A model generated the notes under the pieces. It searched no databases. It was not told the origin of the DNA and saw nothing but the letters and a program-made list of their open reading frames with translations. 64,000 nt of DNA from assembly GCF_048006345.1 (NCBI RefSeq), contig NZ_CP180351.1, positions 806,001 to 870,000 on the forward strand. The letters run 5' to 3'. The translations under genes were made by a program, and so were the position numbers. This stretch comes from Marivita sp030148515 (lineage in GTDB: Bacteria; Pseudomonadota; Alphaproteobacteria; Rhodobacterales; Rhodobacteraceae). Below, piece after piece: positions 1-8,260 of this stretch (its first letter is position 1; each line of letters begins with the position of its first letter).

Positions 1-1
1 G

Positions 2-253
2 ATGTCTTCGACCAAATCCGCGACGGGTCACCTCTTGGGCGCGGCGGGCGCGATCGAGGCGATCTTCTCGATCCTGGCGATCCGCGATCAGGTCGCGCCG
101 CCGACTCTGAACCTGGATACACCGGCTGTGGAAACGGCTGTGGACCTTGCGCCCAAGGTCAAGCGGGAACGCCCGATCACCTATGCTTTGTCGAACTCGT
201 TCGGGTTTGGTGGCACCAATGCCAGCGTCGTCTTCGGAAAGGTGGATCGCTAA
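2..253 (+). CDS. fabF: Beta-ketoacyl-ACP synthase II, C-terminal fragment
   Basis: This is the last 83 codons of a condensing enzyme that extends fatty acyl chains with malonyl-ACP in type II fatty acid synthesis; the rest lies before the window. Visible family signatures are STKSATGHLLGAAG, which carries the active-site Lys and the second His of the Cys-His-His triad, and the C-terminal glycine-rich NSFGFGGTNASVVF. The ATG at 2 is an internal Met, not the start. mltG begins 3 bases after the stop, the usual fabF-mltG arrangement in Rhodobacterales. FabF is preferred over FabB on this gene order; the fragment alone cannot fully separate them. Confidence 0.93.
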   Translation: MSSTKSATGHLLGAAGAIEAIFSILAIRDQVAPPTLNLDTPAVETAVDLAPKVKRERPITYALSNSFGFGGTNASVVFGKVDR

Positions 254-256
254 GTC

Positions 257-1417
257 ATGTGGCGTCACATCGCGTCCAACGCACTGACCTTTCTGGTCGT
301 GCTCGTCTTCCTGTTCGGGGGCGTTCTGATCTGGGCGCAGAATGAATACGTGTCGGAAGGGCCATTGGAGCAGGCGATCTGCGTTCAGGTGGACCGGGGC
401 ACCAATTTCCGCAATGTGTCCGAGGATTTGGCTGCTGACGGTGCGGTGTCGAGTGCCGCACTTTTGCGGATCGGGGCAGATTACGCGGGCAAGACATCGC
501 AGTTGAAAGCGGGGTCGTTCCTTGTGCCGGAAGGCGCGTCGATGGAGCAGATCGTTGACATTGTCACGCGGGGTGGTGCGAGCACCTGTGGCACCGAAGT
601 GGTCTACCGGGTGAGCATCGCGCGGGCGACGGTGCAGGTGCGCGAACTGGACCCGGCGACGGGGCGCTTTGTCGAGATCGCAGAGTTCAACCCGGCCGAG
701 GACGAAGTGCCCGAGGTGTATACATCGGTCAAAGCCGAGGCGGATACGCGGTATCGGGTTGCACTGGCCGAAGGTGTGACGAGCTGGCAGATCGTTCAGG
801 AACTGAACCAGATCGACATTCTGGAGGGCGAAATCGCCGAGATCCCTGCCGAGGGGTCGCTGGCTCCGGACAGCTATGAGATCTCACTAGGCAGCAGTCG
901 GGCGGATCTGCTCGTGCGGATGGAATCCGCGCAGGAGCGCATTCTGGCCGAGGCTTGGGCGAACCGTCAGGACGGTTTGCCCTATGAGAGCCCGGAAGAG
1001 GCGTTGGTCATGGCGTCGATCATCGAAAAGGAGACCGGCACGCCGGACGAGCGGTTCCTTGTATCGAGCGTGTTCGTCAATCGTCTGGAACAGGGGATGC
1101 GGCTGCAGACCGACCCGACGGTGATCTACGGGATCACACGCGGGCAGGGTGTGCTGGGGCGCGGTATCCGGCAGAGCGAATTGCGGGCCGAAACGCCGTG
1201 GAACACCTATGTGATCGACGGATTGCCGCCGACCCCGATTGCCAATCCGGGACGGGCGAGCATTGAGGCGGCGCTGAACCCGGATGACACGGATTTCATC
1301 TTCTTCGTGGCGAAGACGCTTGATCCGGCGGATGGGCATAATTTCGCGGTGACGCTGGCCGAGCATAACGCCAACGTGGCGGCCTACCGGGCGCTTGAAG
1401 CGCAGCGGGAGAATTGA
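257..1417 (+). CDS. mltG: Endolytic murein transglycosylase MltG
   Basis: A membrane-anchored lytic transglycosylase of the YceG family (386 aa) that cuts nascent peptidoglycan and helps set glycan length. An N-terminal membrane segment (about residues 9-28) is followed by a periplasmic region. The catalytic motif ASIIEKETG has its Glu near residue 257, followed by the conserved stretches RLEQGMRLQTDPTVIYG and the LPPTPIANPG loop. Length fits the family. A purine-rich AAAGGTGG sits about 12 bases before the ATG. It directly follows fabF, and the 31-base gap to the next gene suggests co-transcription. Confidence 0.95.
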   Translation: MWRHIASNALTFLVVLVFLFGGVLIWAQNEYVSEGPLEQAICVQVDRGTNFRNVSEDLAADGAVSSAALLRIGADYAGKTSQLKAGSFLVPEGASMEQIVDIVTRGGASTCGTEVVYRVSIARATVQVRELDPATGRFVEIAEFNPAEDEVPEVYTSVKAEADTRYRVALAEGVTSWQIVQELNQIDILEGEIAEIPAEGSLAPDSYEISLGSSRADLLVRMESAQERILAEAWANRQDGLPYESPEEALVMASIIEKETGTPDERFLVSSVFVNRLEQGMRLQTDPTVIYGITRGQGVLGRGIRQSELRAETPWNTYVIDGLPPTPIANPGRASIEAALNPDDTDFIFFVAKTLDPADGHNFAVTLAEHNANVAAYRALEAQREN

Positions 1418-1448
1418 GCCTGCCTTTGCCTGACACTGTGATCCTGAC

Positions 1449-2192
1449 ATGGGTGTGACCGAGCTTCTGCTGATCGGAGCGGCGGTGTTTGTCATCGCCG
1501 GGTCGGTCAAGGGGCTGGTGGGCATTGGCTTGCCCACAGCGGCGATCAGCATGCTGACGATGGTCATCGATCCGCGCACCGCGATTGCGATGGGGCTGGT
1601 GCCCATCGTGGTGTCGAACGCGTGGCAGGTCTGGACGATGGGCGATATCCGGGGCGCGTTTCAGCGCTATTGGATTTTCGCTGTGGCGCTTGGGGTCAGC
1701 GTGTTCGTCACGGTTGTCCTGTCGGCTGAAATCTCTGATCGGGTGATCTTTCTCGCGCTGGGGCTGTCCATCGTATCCTTCGCGGTGCTGAACCTTCGGT
1801 TCACCATGCCGCGATTGCCGGACCGGTTCGACAAGCTGGGGCAGTTGGGATTCGGGACAGCCGGTGGCATTCTGGGCGGGCTGTCTGGGGTCTGGGTGGC
1901 CCCGGTCATCATGTATATGAGCGCGCGGCAGGTGCCGAAGGACGAGTTCGTGCGTGCTGTTGGATTGCTGCTGCTGATCGGTGGCGTGCCTTTTGCGCTG
2001 GCCTATGTGCAGCAGGGCTTCCTGACGCCGGAGCTGGGTGTGGTGTCGCTGGCGTTGGTTGTGCCGACATTGCTCGGGTTCTCGCTTGGGGCACGGCTCA
2101 GATCGCGCCTTTCGAACGAGAAATTCCGCAAACTGGTGCTTTACGTGTTCCTGATCCTTGGGCTGAACCTGCTGCGGCGGGGGATTTTCTGA
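1449..2192 (+). CDS. TauE/SafE-family membrane permease
   Basis: A 247-aa integral membrane protein with about eight hydrophobic segments and the glycine-rich repeats of the TauE/SafE (former DUF81) family: GSVKGLVGIGLPTAAISML near the N-terminus and GTAGGILGGLSGVWVAPVI in the second half. Members export sulfite, sulfoacetate or related organic anions, but the substrate cannot be read from the sequence. It sits 31 bases after mltG and is the last gene before the GTA cluster. The family call is strong; the transported compound is unknown. Confidence 0.85.
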   Translation: MGVTELLLIGAAVFVIAGSVKGLVGIGLPTAAISMLTMVIDPRTAIAMGLVPIVVSNAWQVWTMGDIRGAFQRYWIFAVALGVSVFVTVVLSAEISDRVIFLALGLSIVSFAVLNLRFTMPRLPDRFDKLGQLGFGTAGGILGGLSGVWVAPVIMYMSARQVPKDEFVRAVGLLLLIGGVPFALAYVQQGFLTPELGVVSLALVVPTLLGFSLGARLRSRLSNEKFRKLVLYVFLILGLNLLRRGIF

Positions 2193-2437
2193 GAACCGTC
2201 TTTGGTGCTTAAGAAAACCTGAATCACTTCAATCTGTGGTCTGCTCATGGGTTTTGTGCCCGGCTGCGACAGACCTTTCCAATGTGTTAAGCGTTCGCGC
2301 GGCGCATTAGGCGCTTCTTTCCTGTTTGACGGTCTATTGCCCGGTGCCTGCTAGGCATCAACAGGTGGCGGGACGTTCCCGTTGTCTGCCGGTGCGTCGA
2401 TGGACGGAGATCCATTCAGCACAGGAGGCAGGATCGC
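2193..2437. other. Intergenic region upstream of the GTA cluster
   Basis: There are 245 bases without a supported gene between the permease and GTA g1. The region holds a plausible promoter at 2326-2354 and a strong ribosome site (AGGAGG) just before g1. In Rhodobacter capsulatus the equivalent region is where the activator GafA acts; I cannot identify its binding site here. Confidence 0.6.
2326..2354 (+). promoter_or_regulatory. Candidate promoter of the GTA structural cluster
   Basis: TTGACG at 2326-2331 is followed after 17 bases by TGCTAG at 2349-2354, a sigma-70-like pair 83 bases before the g1 start. No transcription data are available. The -35 match is good and the -10 is weak, as often in this group. 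Confidence 0.35.
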
Positions 2438-2785
2438 ATGGTTCTGATCACTGCAGAAGAGACCGGCAGCGCGCTTGATCTTGAGCGCGAGGCCATCGCG
2501 CAGGAGTTGCGGACCATTCGCGAAATGGTGGCGGCTCTGCGCAAGAAAGTAGAGGCCGGAGAAATGGGCACGGCCAGTGAGGCGAGCAAGGCGCTTGCCG
2601 ATCTGCGTGTCTGGCTGAAACACGCCAAGGAGACGGAGGTTCAACTTGAAAGACATCGCCGAGAACAAGCCGCCATCGAGGGAACCTACGGGCTTGACCT
2701 CGATGCGGCGCGGGTTGCGGTCAGGTGCCGACTTGATCGCCTCCGGGCCTGTTGCCGAGAAGGAGGCGTTTCTGAACAGCCTTGA
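2438..2785 (+). CDS. GTA small terminase-like protein (g1, TerS)
   Basis: A 115-aa, highly charged, mostly helical protein at the first position of the GTA cluster. It matches orfg1 of Rhodobacter capsulatus, which has been shown to act as the small terminase that hands DNA to TerL. The N-terminal half (LEREAIAQELRTIREMVAALRKKVEAG) looks like a coiled coil. The motif GYGLDLDAAR-type stretch followed by CRLDRLRACC near the C-terminus is typical of this family. The start has a strong AGGAGG site. Its 3' end overlaps the terminase large subunit gene in another frame by 83 bases or more. Confidence 0.82.
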   Translation: MVLITAEETGSALDLEREAIAQELRTIREMVAALRKKVEAGEMGTASEASKALADLRVWLKHAKETEVQLERHRREQAAIEGTYGLDLDAARVAVRCRLDRLRACCREGGVSEQP

Positions 2786-4070
2786 AGAGGTGCCGGGGGC
2801 GCTTTTGGCGTTACCGTACCTGTTCGAGTTTTGGGCGCATCCGCACCAACTGCCCCCCAAGGGCAACTGGCGGGCCTGGGTGGTCCTTGGCGGGCGCGGC
2901 GCGGGGAAAACCCGCGCCGGTGCCGAATGGGTGCGGACCATGGTCGAGGGATCGCGGCCTTTGGACAAGGGTGCGGCCCGGCGTGTGGCGCTTGTCGGCG
3001 AAACGCTGGATCAGGTGCGCGAGGTGATGATCTTTGGCGACAGCGGGATCCTGGCCTGTTCGCCTCCCGACCGGAGGCCGGACTGGTTGGCGACGCGGCG
3101 CATGTTGCGTTGGCCCAATGGGGCTGAGGCGGTGGCTTGTTCGGCGCATGATCCGGAGTCGCTGCGTGGACCGCAGTTTGACGCGGCATGGGTCGACGAG
3201 TTTGCGAAATGGAAAAGGGCGCAAGAGGCGTGGGACATGTTGCAGTTCACGCTGCGGCTGGGACAGGATCCGCGCATGTGCGTCACCACGACTCCGCGGA
3301 ACCTCAAGACTTTGCGGAACCTGCTGGCTGCGCCGTCTACAGCGGTGACGCGGGCTCCGACCGAGGCGAACCGGGCCTATCTGGCGTCGTCGTTTCTGGA
3401 TGAGGTGCGGGCGCGTTATGCGGGGACGCGGCTTGGGCGGCAGGAACTGGATGGGGATCTGCTGGAACAGGCCGAAGGCGCGCTTTGGTCGATGGAGGCG
3501 CTCGAAGCGGCGCGGTGTACGGAGGTGCCAGCGTTTGACCGGATCGTGGTCGCGGTTGATCCAACGGCGAGCAGCGGCAAGGGGTCGGATGCCTGCGGGA
3601 TCGTGGTGGCCGGGGTTGTGTCAGTGGGACCGCCGCAGGATTGGCGCGCTGTAGTGCTGGAGGATTGTACGCTACAGGGCGTATCGCCCTTGGTTTGGGC
3701 GCGGCGGGCGATTACCGCGATGGAGCGGTGGGGCGCGCATGCCTTGGTGGCCGAGGTCAATCAGGGCGGTGACATGGTGGAGGCGGTGCTGCGGCAGGTC
3801 GATCCGATGGTGCCTGTGGTGCGGGTGCATGCGTCGAAGTCTAAAAGCGCACGGGCGGAGCCGGTGGCGGCGTTGTACGAGCAGGGGCGCGTGACGCATT
3901 TCGGTGTGTTCAATGCTCTTGAGGACGAAATGTGCCAGATGACGCGATTGGGCTACCAGGGATCGGGTTCACCAGACCGGTTGGATGCATTGGTCTGGGC
4001 GTTGACCGACCTCGTGATTTCGCGGGCGGCCGAGTGGCGTGTGCCGCGCATTCGCACCGTTGCGCGCTGA
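2703..4070 (+). CDS. GTA large terminase (g2, TerL)
   Basis: The packaging motor that translocates and cuts DNA into the GTA head. An ATPase domain carries the Walker A-like motif GGRGAGKTRAGAEW, and a C-terminal RNase H-like nuclease domain starts at IVVAVDPTASSGKGSDACG with a further acidic site in LVAEVNQGGDMV. The frame stays open upstream. Possible starts are TTG 2646 (preceded by a good GGAGG), ATG 2703 and TTG 2733, and recognisable similarity begins at about LIASGPVAEKEAFL. I chose ATG 2703, giving 455 aa. All three overlap g1 in a different frame. GTA terminases package host DNA with little sequence specificity. Confidence 0.9.
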   Translation: MRRGLRSGADLIASGPVAEKEAFLNSLEEVPGALLALPYLFEFWAHPHQLPPKGNWRAWVVLGGRGAGKTRAGAEWVRTMVEGSRPLDKGAARRVALVGETLDQVREVMIFGDSGILACSPPDRRPDWLATRRMLRWPNGAEAVACSAHDPESLRGPQFDAAWVDEFAKWKRAQEAWDMLQFTLRLGQDPRMCVTTTPRNLKTLRNLLAAPSTAVTRAPTEANRAYLASSFLDEVRARYAGTRLGRQELDGDLLEQAEGALWSMEALEAARCTEVPAFDRIVVAVDPTASSGKGSDACGIVVAGVVSVGPPQDWRAVVLEDCTLQGVSPLVWARRAITAMERWGAHALVAEVNQGGDMVEAVLRQVDPMVPVVRVHASKSKSARAEPVAALYEQGRVTHFGVFNALEDEMCQMTRLGYQGSGSPDRLDALVWALTDLVISRAAEWRVPRIRTVAR

Positions 4071-4338
4071 GCGCACGGTATGGTTTCCAGCCGTTAACCT
4101 TTGCTGGGTAGGTTGGTTTCATCGAGTTGGCGCAGGTCGAGAGGCGCTACGGAATTTGACAGAGCGGTGATGTGGGGGCTTGGCCCGGCCGTATGGCGGG
4201 CTGCGGACGGGAACGCTGTGTCTGGAGTGCCGGGGGCCTTTGGGGGCTTTGGGCCCTGGCACGCGGCCGGTCGGGATGGTTCGAGAGACTTTCCCGACCG
4301 CGCCGGAAACGAAATGGATTTGCGAGGAGCGCAGCAGC
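4071..4338. other. Gap between GTA g2 and g3
   Basis: These 268 bases are the largest gap inside an otherwise packed cluster. Several frames are open across it, including an in-frame extension of the portal gene back to 4180, but their translations are rich in Gly, Arg and Trp and resemble nothing I know. No good ribosome site supports them. It may be a leader or an internal promoter region. Confidence 0.45.
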
Positions 4339-5514
4339 ATGGTGTGGGACATCTTTCGGCGAGGACGCAAGGGCGAGGCCGGGATCGAAGCCAAGGCCAG
4401 CGCCACGGGGCCGGTTGTGGCATGGCAGAACATGGGCCGCGTGGCGTGGTCGGCGCGGGATACGGCGTCCCTGACGCGGACTGGCTTCACGGGAAATCCG
4501 GTGGGGTTTCGGGCGGTCAAGCTGATTGCCGAGGCGTCTGCGGCGGTGCCGTTGGTGTTGCAGGATCAGGCGCAGCGCTACGAGGTGCATCCGTTGTTGG
4601 ATGTGTTGCGCAGGCCGAACCCGGCGCAGGGGCAGGCAGAGTTGTTCGAGGCCTTCTATGGGCAGCTCTTGCTGTCCGGGGATGGGTATTTCGAAGCTGT
4701 TGGCGCAGGTGGCGTGCCGGGCGAGCTGCATGTGTTGCGGTCCGACCGGATGAAGCTGGTGCCGGGACAGGACGGTTGGCCAGTGGCCTATGAATACGGT
4801 GTGGGCGGCAAGGCGCATCGGTTCGAGATGGGCGACGGTGCGGCGCCAATCTGCCATGTGAAGGCGTTTCATCCGCAGGACGACCACTACGGGTTGAGTC
4901 CGATGGTGGCGGCGGCACAGGCGCTTGATGTGCACAACGCGGCCTCGCGCTGGTCCAAGGGTTTGCTCGACAATGCGGCGCGGCCTTCGGGGGCGATTGT
5001 GTATCGCGGCACGGATGGCGTTTCGGGGATGGGGTCGGAGCAATATGACCGGCTGGTCGAGGAGATCGAGAGCCATCACATGGGTGCGCGCAATGCTGGG
5101 CGGCCAATGTTGCTGGAAGGCGGATTGGACTGGAAGCCGATGGGGTTTTCGCCCTCGGACATGGAGTTCCAGAAGACCAAGGAAGCGGCTGCGCGGGAGA
5201 TCGCGGTGGCGTTTGGGGTCCCGCCGATGCTGCTCGGGATTCCCGGCGAGGCGACATACGCCAACTACGCCGAGGCGCATCGGGCGTTCTATCGCCTCAC
5301 GGTGTTGCCCCTGGTGTCGCGGGTGACGGCAGCGTTGGGAGCGTGGCTGTCGCAGCATGTGGGGCAGGAGTTGGTGCTGAAGCCCGATCTGGATCAGGTT
5401 CCGGCATTGGCGGCGGAGCGTGATGCGCAATGGGCGCGGGTGGCTCGGGCGGAGTTCCTGACAGCCGCAGAGAAACGCGCCTTGCTGGGCTTGCCGGTGC
5501 TGGCCGATGAGTGA
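4339..5514 (+). CDS. GTA portal protein (g3)
   Basis: HK97-type phage portal protein forming the dodecameric DNA gate at one head vertex. The chosen ATG at 4339 starts MVWDIFRRGRK and has GAGGAG about 10 bases upstream; the frame continues upstream to 4180 but without recognisable homology. At 391 aa it has the length expected of GTA portals. The family pattern is visible in GNPVGFRAVKLIAEASAAVPL and in the conserved block SDMEFQKTKEAAAREIAVAFGVPPMLLGI. Its stop overlaps the start of the small g3.5 gene. Confidence 0.92.
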   Translation: MVWDIFRRGRKGEAGIEAKASATGPVVAWQNMGRVAWSARDTASLTRTGFTGNPVGFRAVKLIAEASAAVPLVLQDQAQRYEVHPLLDVLRRPNPAQGQAELFEAFYGQLLLSGDGYFEAVGAGGVPGELHVLRSDRMKLVPGQDGWPVAYEYGVGGKAHRFEMGDGAAPICHVKAFHPQDDHYGLSPMVAAAQALDVHNAASRWSKGLLDNAARPSGAIVYRGTDGVSGMGSEQYDRLVEEIESHHMGARNAGRPMLLEGGLDWKPMGFSPSDMEFQKTKEAAAREIAVAFGVPPMLLGIPGEATYANYAEAHRAFYRLTVLPLVSRVTAALGAWLSQHVGQELVLKPDLDQVPALAAERDAQWARVARAEFLTAAEKRALLGLPVLADE

Positions 5515-5734
5515 TGCGCGTGTGGGATATGAGCCGTTCGATTGCGCGCCGGCCTTGCGGCTGGAGGGGTACGAGCGGGTCACGCAGTTGCGGTTCGAAG
5601 GGATCTCGGGGCGTTTGGACCGGATCGAGGCGTTGATCGAGCGGCTGGAGCGGCGGGTTTGGCTGGCGGTTTACGGCGTGGCCGCTGCGGTGCTGGCGGA
5701 TGTGTTCCTGAAGTTTCTCCAGGTGTCGCCATGA
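5507..5734 (+). CDS. GTA small protein g3.5, predicted membrane segment
   Basis: A 75-aa protein between portal and protease, the same place as rcc01685 of Rhodobacter capsulatus. It has an amphipathic helix (LRFEGISGRLDRIEALIERLERR) followed by a C-terminal hydrophobic segment (VWLAVYGVAAAVLADVFL). It overlaps the portal gene by 8 bases and the protease gene by 4. Its role is unknown; the arrangement suggests a small membrane-associated helical hairpin. Confidence 0.8.
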   Translation: MSDARVGYEPFDCAPALRLEGYERVTQLRFEGISGRLDRIEALIERLERRVWLAVYGVAAAVLADVFLKFLQVSP

Positions 5735-6288
5735 GGGAGTTTGAAATGGATTTGGAATGGAAATTCTGCCGGTTCGATGCGGATGTGACGGTGGCGGATG
5801 GCTGCGTGATCGAAGGCTACGCGTCGCGGTTCGGTCAATGTGACCACGGAAATGATGTTGTTGCATCAGGGGCTTATGCCGCGTCGTTGAACCGGTTGGC
5901 CGAGAGTAGGCGTGCCGTCAAGATGCTGTGGCAGCATGATCCGGCGCAGCCCATCGGCATCTGGGACGAGGTGCGTGAGGATGCAACTGGGCTTTATGTG
6001 AAGGGGCGGTTGCTGGACAGCGTGGCGCGCGGTCGGGAAGCGGCGGCGCTGGTGGCGGCGGGGGCGATTGACGGGCTGTCGATCGGCTATCGGACCAAGG
6101 CCGCGACGAAGGACAAGCAGGGCCGCAGGGTTCTGACGGAACTGGAGCTGTGGGAGGTGTCGCTGGTGACCTTCCCGATGCTGCCCAGTGCGCGGGTTGC
6201 GGCCAAGGGGGAGACCCCGGAGATGGCGGATCTGCGGGAGATGGCACGCCTGATCGAAGAGGCGCGCCGGACATTGGTGGACGGCTAG
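5731..6288 (+). CDS. GTA prohead protease (g4)
   Basis: HK97-family (U35) maturation protease that cleaves the capsid N-terminal scaffold. Visible motifs are EGYASRFGQCDHGNDVVASGAY, the His-containing MLWQHDPAQPIG and the Ser-containing IDGLSIGYRT, which together hold the expected catalytic His and Ser. ATG 5731 overlaps the g3.5 stop (ATGA), giving 185 aa. ATG 5746, five codons later, has a better ribosome site (GGGAG) and could be the true start. It lies directly before the capsid gene, as in HK97-like modules. Confidence 0.9.
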   Translation: MREFEMDLEWKFCRFDADVTVADGCVIEGYASRFGQCDHGNDVVASGAYAASLNRLAESRRAVKMLWQHDPAQPIGIWDEVREDATGLYVKGRLLDSVARGREAAALVAAGAIDGLSIGYRTKAATKDKQGRRVLTELELWEVSLVTFPMLPSARVAAKGETPEMADLREMARLIEEARRTLVDG

Positions 6289-6317
6289 GGCCACCCTTCA
6301 GAGATGGGAAAAGCGGG

Positions 6318-7499
6318 ATGAATGAGACCGGGACAACGTCGCGGAACGGGGAAGATGTGTCTCCGTTCACCCAGGTGGGTGCCGCGTTGGCAGGGCTGGT
6401 GGGCGACATGCGCCGACAGCGCGACGATTTCGACAGAAAGCTACAGGAACAGGAAGAACGAATGACCAAGATCGACAAGAAGACTGCGTTTTCGGCGCGA
6501 CCGGCACTGGCAGGTGGTGTGCGCAGCGATGACCTGCATTACCAGGCCTTTGATGCATATCTGCGCACCGGCGACGATGACGCGCTGCGCGGGTTGGAGA
6601 TGGATGTGAAGTCCATGTCCACCAATGTGAACAGCGATGGTGGGTTTCTGATTGACCCGGTCACGTCCGAGACCATTCAGAGTGTGCTGAAAAGCAGCGC
6701 TTCGTTGCGGGCTGTTGCGTCTGTCGTGCATGTCGAGGCGTCGAGCTATGACGTGCTGATTGACCAGGGCAATGCCGGGGCGGGCTGGGCCGATGAAGTT
6801 GCGGCACGTTCGGAAACCGGGACACCGACCATCGACCGCATTTCGATCAAGCTGCACGAGCTCAGTGCGATGCCCAAGGCCAGCCAGCGTCTGCTGGACG
6901 ACACGGCATTCGACATCGAGACATGGCTGGCGGGCAAGATCGCGGACACTTTTGCCCGTGCCGAGGCGGGCGCTTTCATCAACGGTGATGGCAATGACAA
7001 GCCGACCGGGTTTCTGACGCACCCAGCGGTGGACAACGATGTCTGGAGCTGGACCAATATCGGCTATGTGCCGACGGGTGTGGACGGGTCTATTGGCAAT
7101 GGCGATGCGCTGATCGAACTGGTCTATGCGCTGGGGGCAGAATACCGCGCCAATGCGACATTCGTGATGAACTCCAAGACAGCGGGTACGCTGCGCAAGC
7201 TGAAGGATGCGGATGGCCGCCATCTGTGGTCGGACGGGTTCACCAGCGGAGAGCCTGCGCGTCTTCTGGGCTATCCGGTTCTGATTGCCGAGGACATGCC
7301 GGACATTGCGTCGAATGCGGACTCGATAGCCTTTGGTGACTTCCGCGCGGGCTACACGATTGCGGAACGCCCGGACCTGCGCGTGCTGCGCGATCCGTTC
7401 AGCGCTAAGCCGCATGTGCTGTTTTACGCGACCAAGCGGGTGGGCGGTGACGTCAGCGATTTCGCCGCCATCAAGCTGCTGCGCTTCGCTGTTGCCTGA
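6318..7499 (+). CDS. GTA major capsid protein (g5)
   Basis: HK97-fold major capsid protein (393 aa) of the GTA head. The N-terminal part, about residues 25-50, is a charged helical region (VGDMRRQRDDFDRKLQEQEERM) that should act as the scaffold delta-domain removed by the g4 protease. The mature shell begins in the region of MSTNVNSDGGFLIDPVTSETI. The block YRANATFVMNSKTAGTLRKLKDADGR is the conserved HK97 P-domain part. ATG 6318 follows a purine-rich stretch; the upstream open frame lies inside g4. Confidence 0.94.
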   Translation: MNETGTTSRNGEDVSPFTQVGAALAGLVGDMRRQRDDFDRKLQEQEERMTKIDKKTAFSARPALAGGVRSDDLHYQAFDAYLRTGDDDALRGLEMDVKSMSTNVNSDGGFLIDPVTSETIQSVLKSSASLRAVASVVHVEASSYDVLIDQGNAGAGWADEVAARSETGTPTIDRISIKLHELSAMPKASQRLLDDTAFDIETWLAGKIADTFARAEAGAFINGDGNDKPTGFLTHPAVDNDVWSWTNIGYVPTGVDGSIGNGDALIELVYALGAEYRANATFVMNSKTAGTLRKLKDADGRHLWSDGFTSGEPARLLGYPVLIAEDMPDIASNADSIAFGDFRAGYTIAERPDLRVLRDPFSAKPHVLFYATKRVGGDVSDFAAIKLLRFAVA

Positions 7500-7666
7500 T
7501 CGGTGATGGCGGACATGGGGAGGGCGGTGCGGGCCGTCTTCCTCATGGGGCGCGCGCCGGTGTGCCGGCGTTGTCTAGCCGCTCCCTCCGTCCGAGCAGC
7601 GGCGGCGGCGCGCGTCCGACAATGTACCGGCCTCTGAACGAGGGACAGGTTTGCGGAGAACACGAG
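7500..7666. other. Capsid-to-connector intergenic region with hairpin
   Basis: A 167-base gap follows the capsid gene. It contains a perfect 6-bp stem CGCCGG/CCGGCG with a TGTG loop at 7555-7570. A 43-codon frame from 7506 has no support and is not called. The hairpin could lower read-through so that capsid outweighs downstream tail proteins. Confidence 0.4.
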
Positions 7667-8260
7667 ATGTATTTGATTGAAGAGAGCCAGATACCGGATG
7701 CCGCTTTGCCGGTGGCGCGGTTGCGGGATCATCTGCGGATGGGCAGCGGGTTTGTCGAGGACGGGCTTCAGGACGGCTTGCTGGGCGGGTTCCTGCGGGC
7801 CGCGATGGCTGCGGTCGAGGCGCGGACGGGCAAGGCGCTTTTGGTGCGGGATTTCCTGTGCAGCCTGCATCGCTGGCGCGATGTGACGGGTCAGGTGTTG
7901 CCGATTGCCCCGGTGCGATTGGTGACGCAGATCACTTTGGTCGATGCGTTTGGCGCTGGAGCTGTCGTGGATGCGGCGCGCTATGCGCTGGTGGCGGATG
8001 GCGATGCGCCGAAGGTGGTGCCGATGGGGGGCTGTTTGCCGTCCATCCCGGAGCATGGCAGCGCCGAGCTTCGGTTTCAGGCGGGACTGGCTGAGGCGTT
8101 TGGCGATCTGCCTTCCGATCTGGCGCAGGCAGTGATGCTGCTGGCGGCGCATTATTACGAATATCGCGACGAGACCGCGTTGGGGCAGGGGTGCATGCCG
8201 TTCGGGGTGACGAGCCTGATCGCGCGCTACCGCCCGATGCGCATGGGGTTCGGCGCGTGA
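7667..8260 (+). CDS. GTA head-tail connector/adaptor (g6)
   Basis: A 197-aa protein at the position of RcGTA g6, the adaptor ring that binds the portal. The pattern of the gp6/Gp15-like connector family is visible: an N-terminal helical bundle (LRDHLRMGSGFVEDGLQDGLLGGFLRAAMAAVEARTGKAL is typical), a central beta region (VLPIAPVRLVTQITLVDAFG), and a C-terminal helix near LAQAVMLLAAHYYEYRDE. ATG 7667 has GGAGA nearby; the upstream extension of the frame is not conserved in appearance. The stop overlaps the g7 GTG start. Confidence 0.85.
   Translation: MYLIEESQIPDAALPVARLRDHLRMGSGFVEDGLQDGLLGGFLRAAMAAVEARTGKALLVRDFLCSLHRWRDVTGQVLPIAPVRLVTQITLVDAFGAGAVVDAARYALVADGDAPKVVPMGGCLPSIPEHGSAELRFQAGLAEAFGDLPSDLAQAVMLLAAHYYEYRDETALGQGCMPFGVTSLIARYRPMRMGFGA

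Noticed and set aside
4101..4793. A 230-codon plus-strand frame across the g2-g3 gap and the portal start
   Set aside because: Its translation is Gly/Arg/Trp-rich and unlike known GTA proteins, and it overlaps the well-supported portal gene in another frame.
4147..5583. A 478-codon open frame on the minus strand opposite the portal gene
   Set aside because: It is a shadow of the GC-rich portal coding frame: Arg/Pro/His-rich, no ribosome site and no family motif.
7506..7637. A 43-codon frame between capsid and connector genes
   Set aside because: No ribosome site, low-complexity Arg/Ala content, and a hairpin lies within it.
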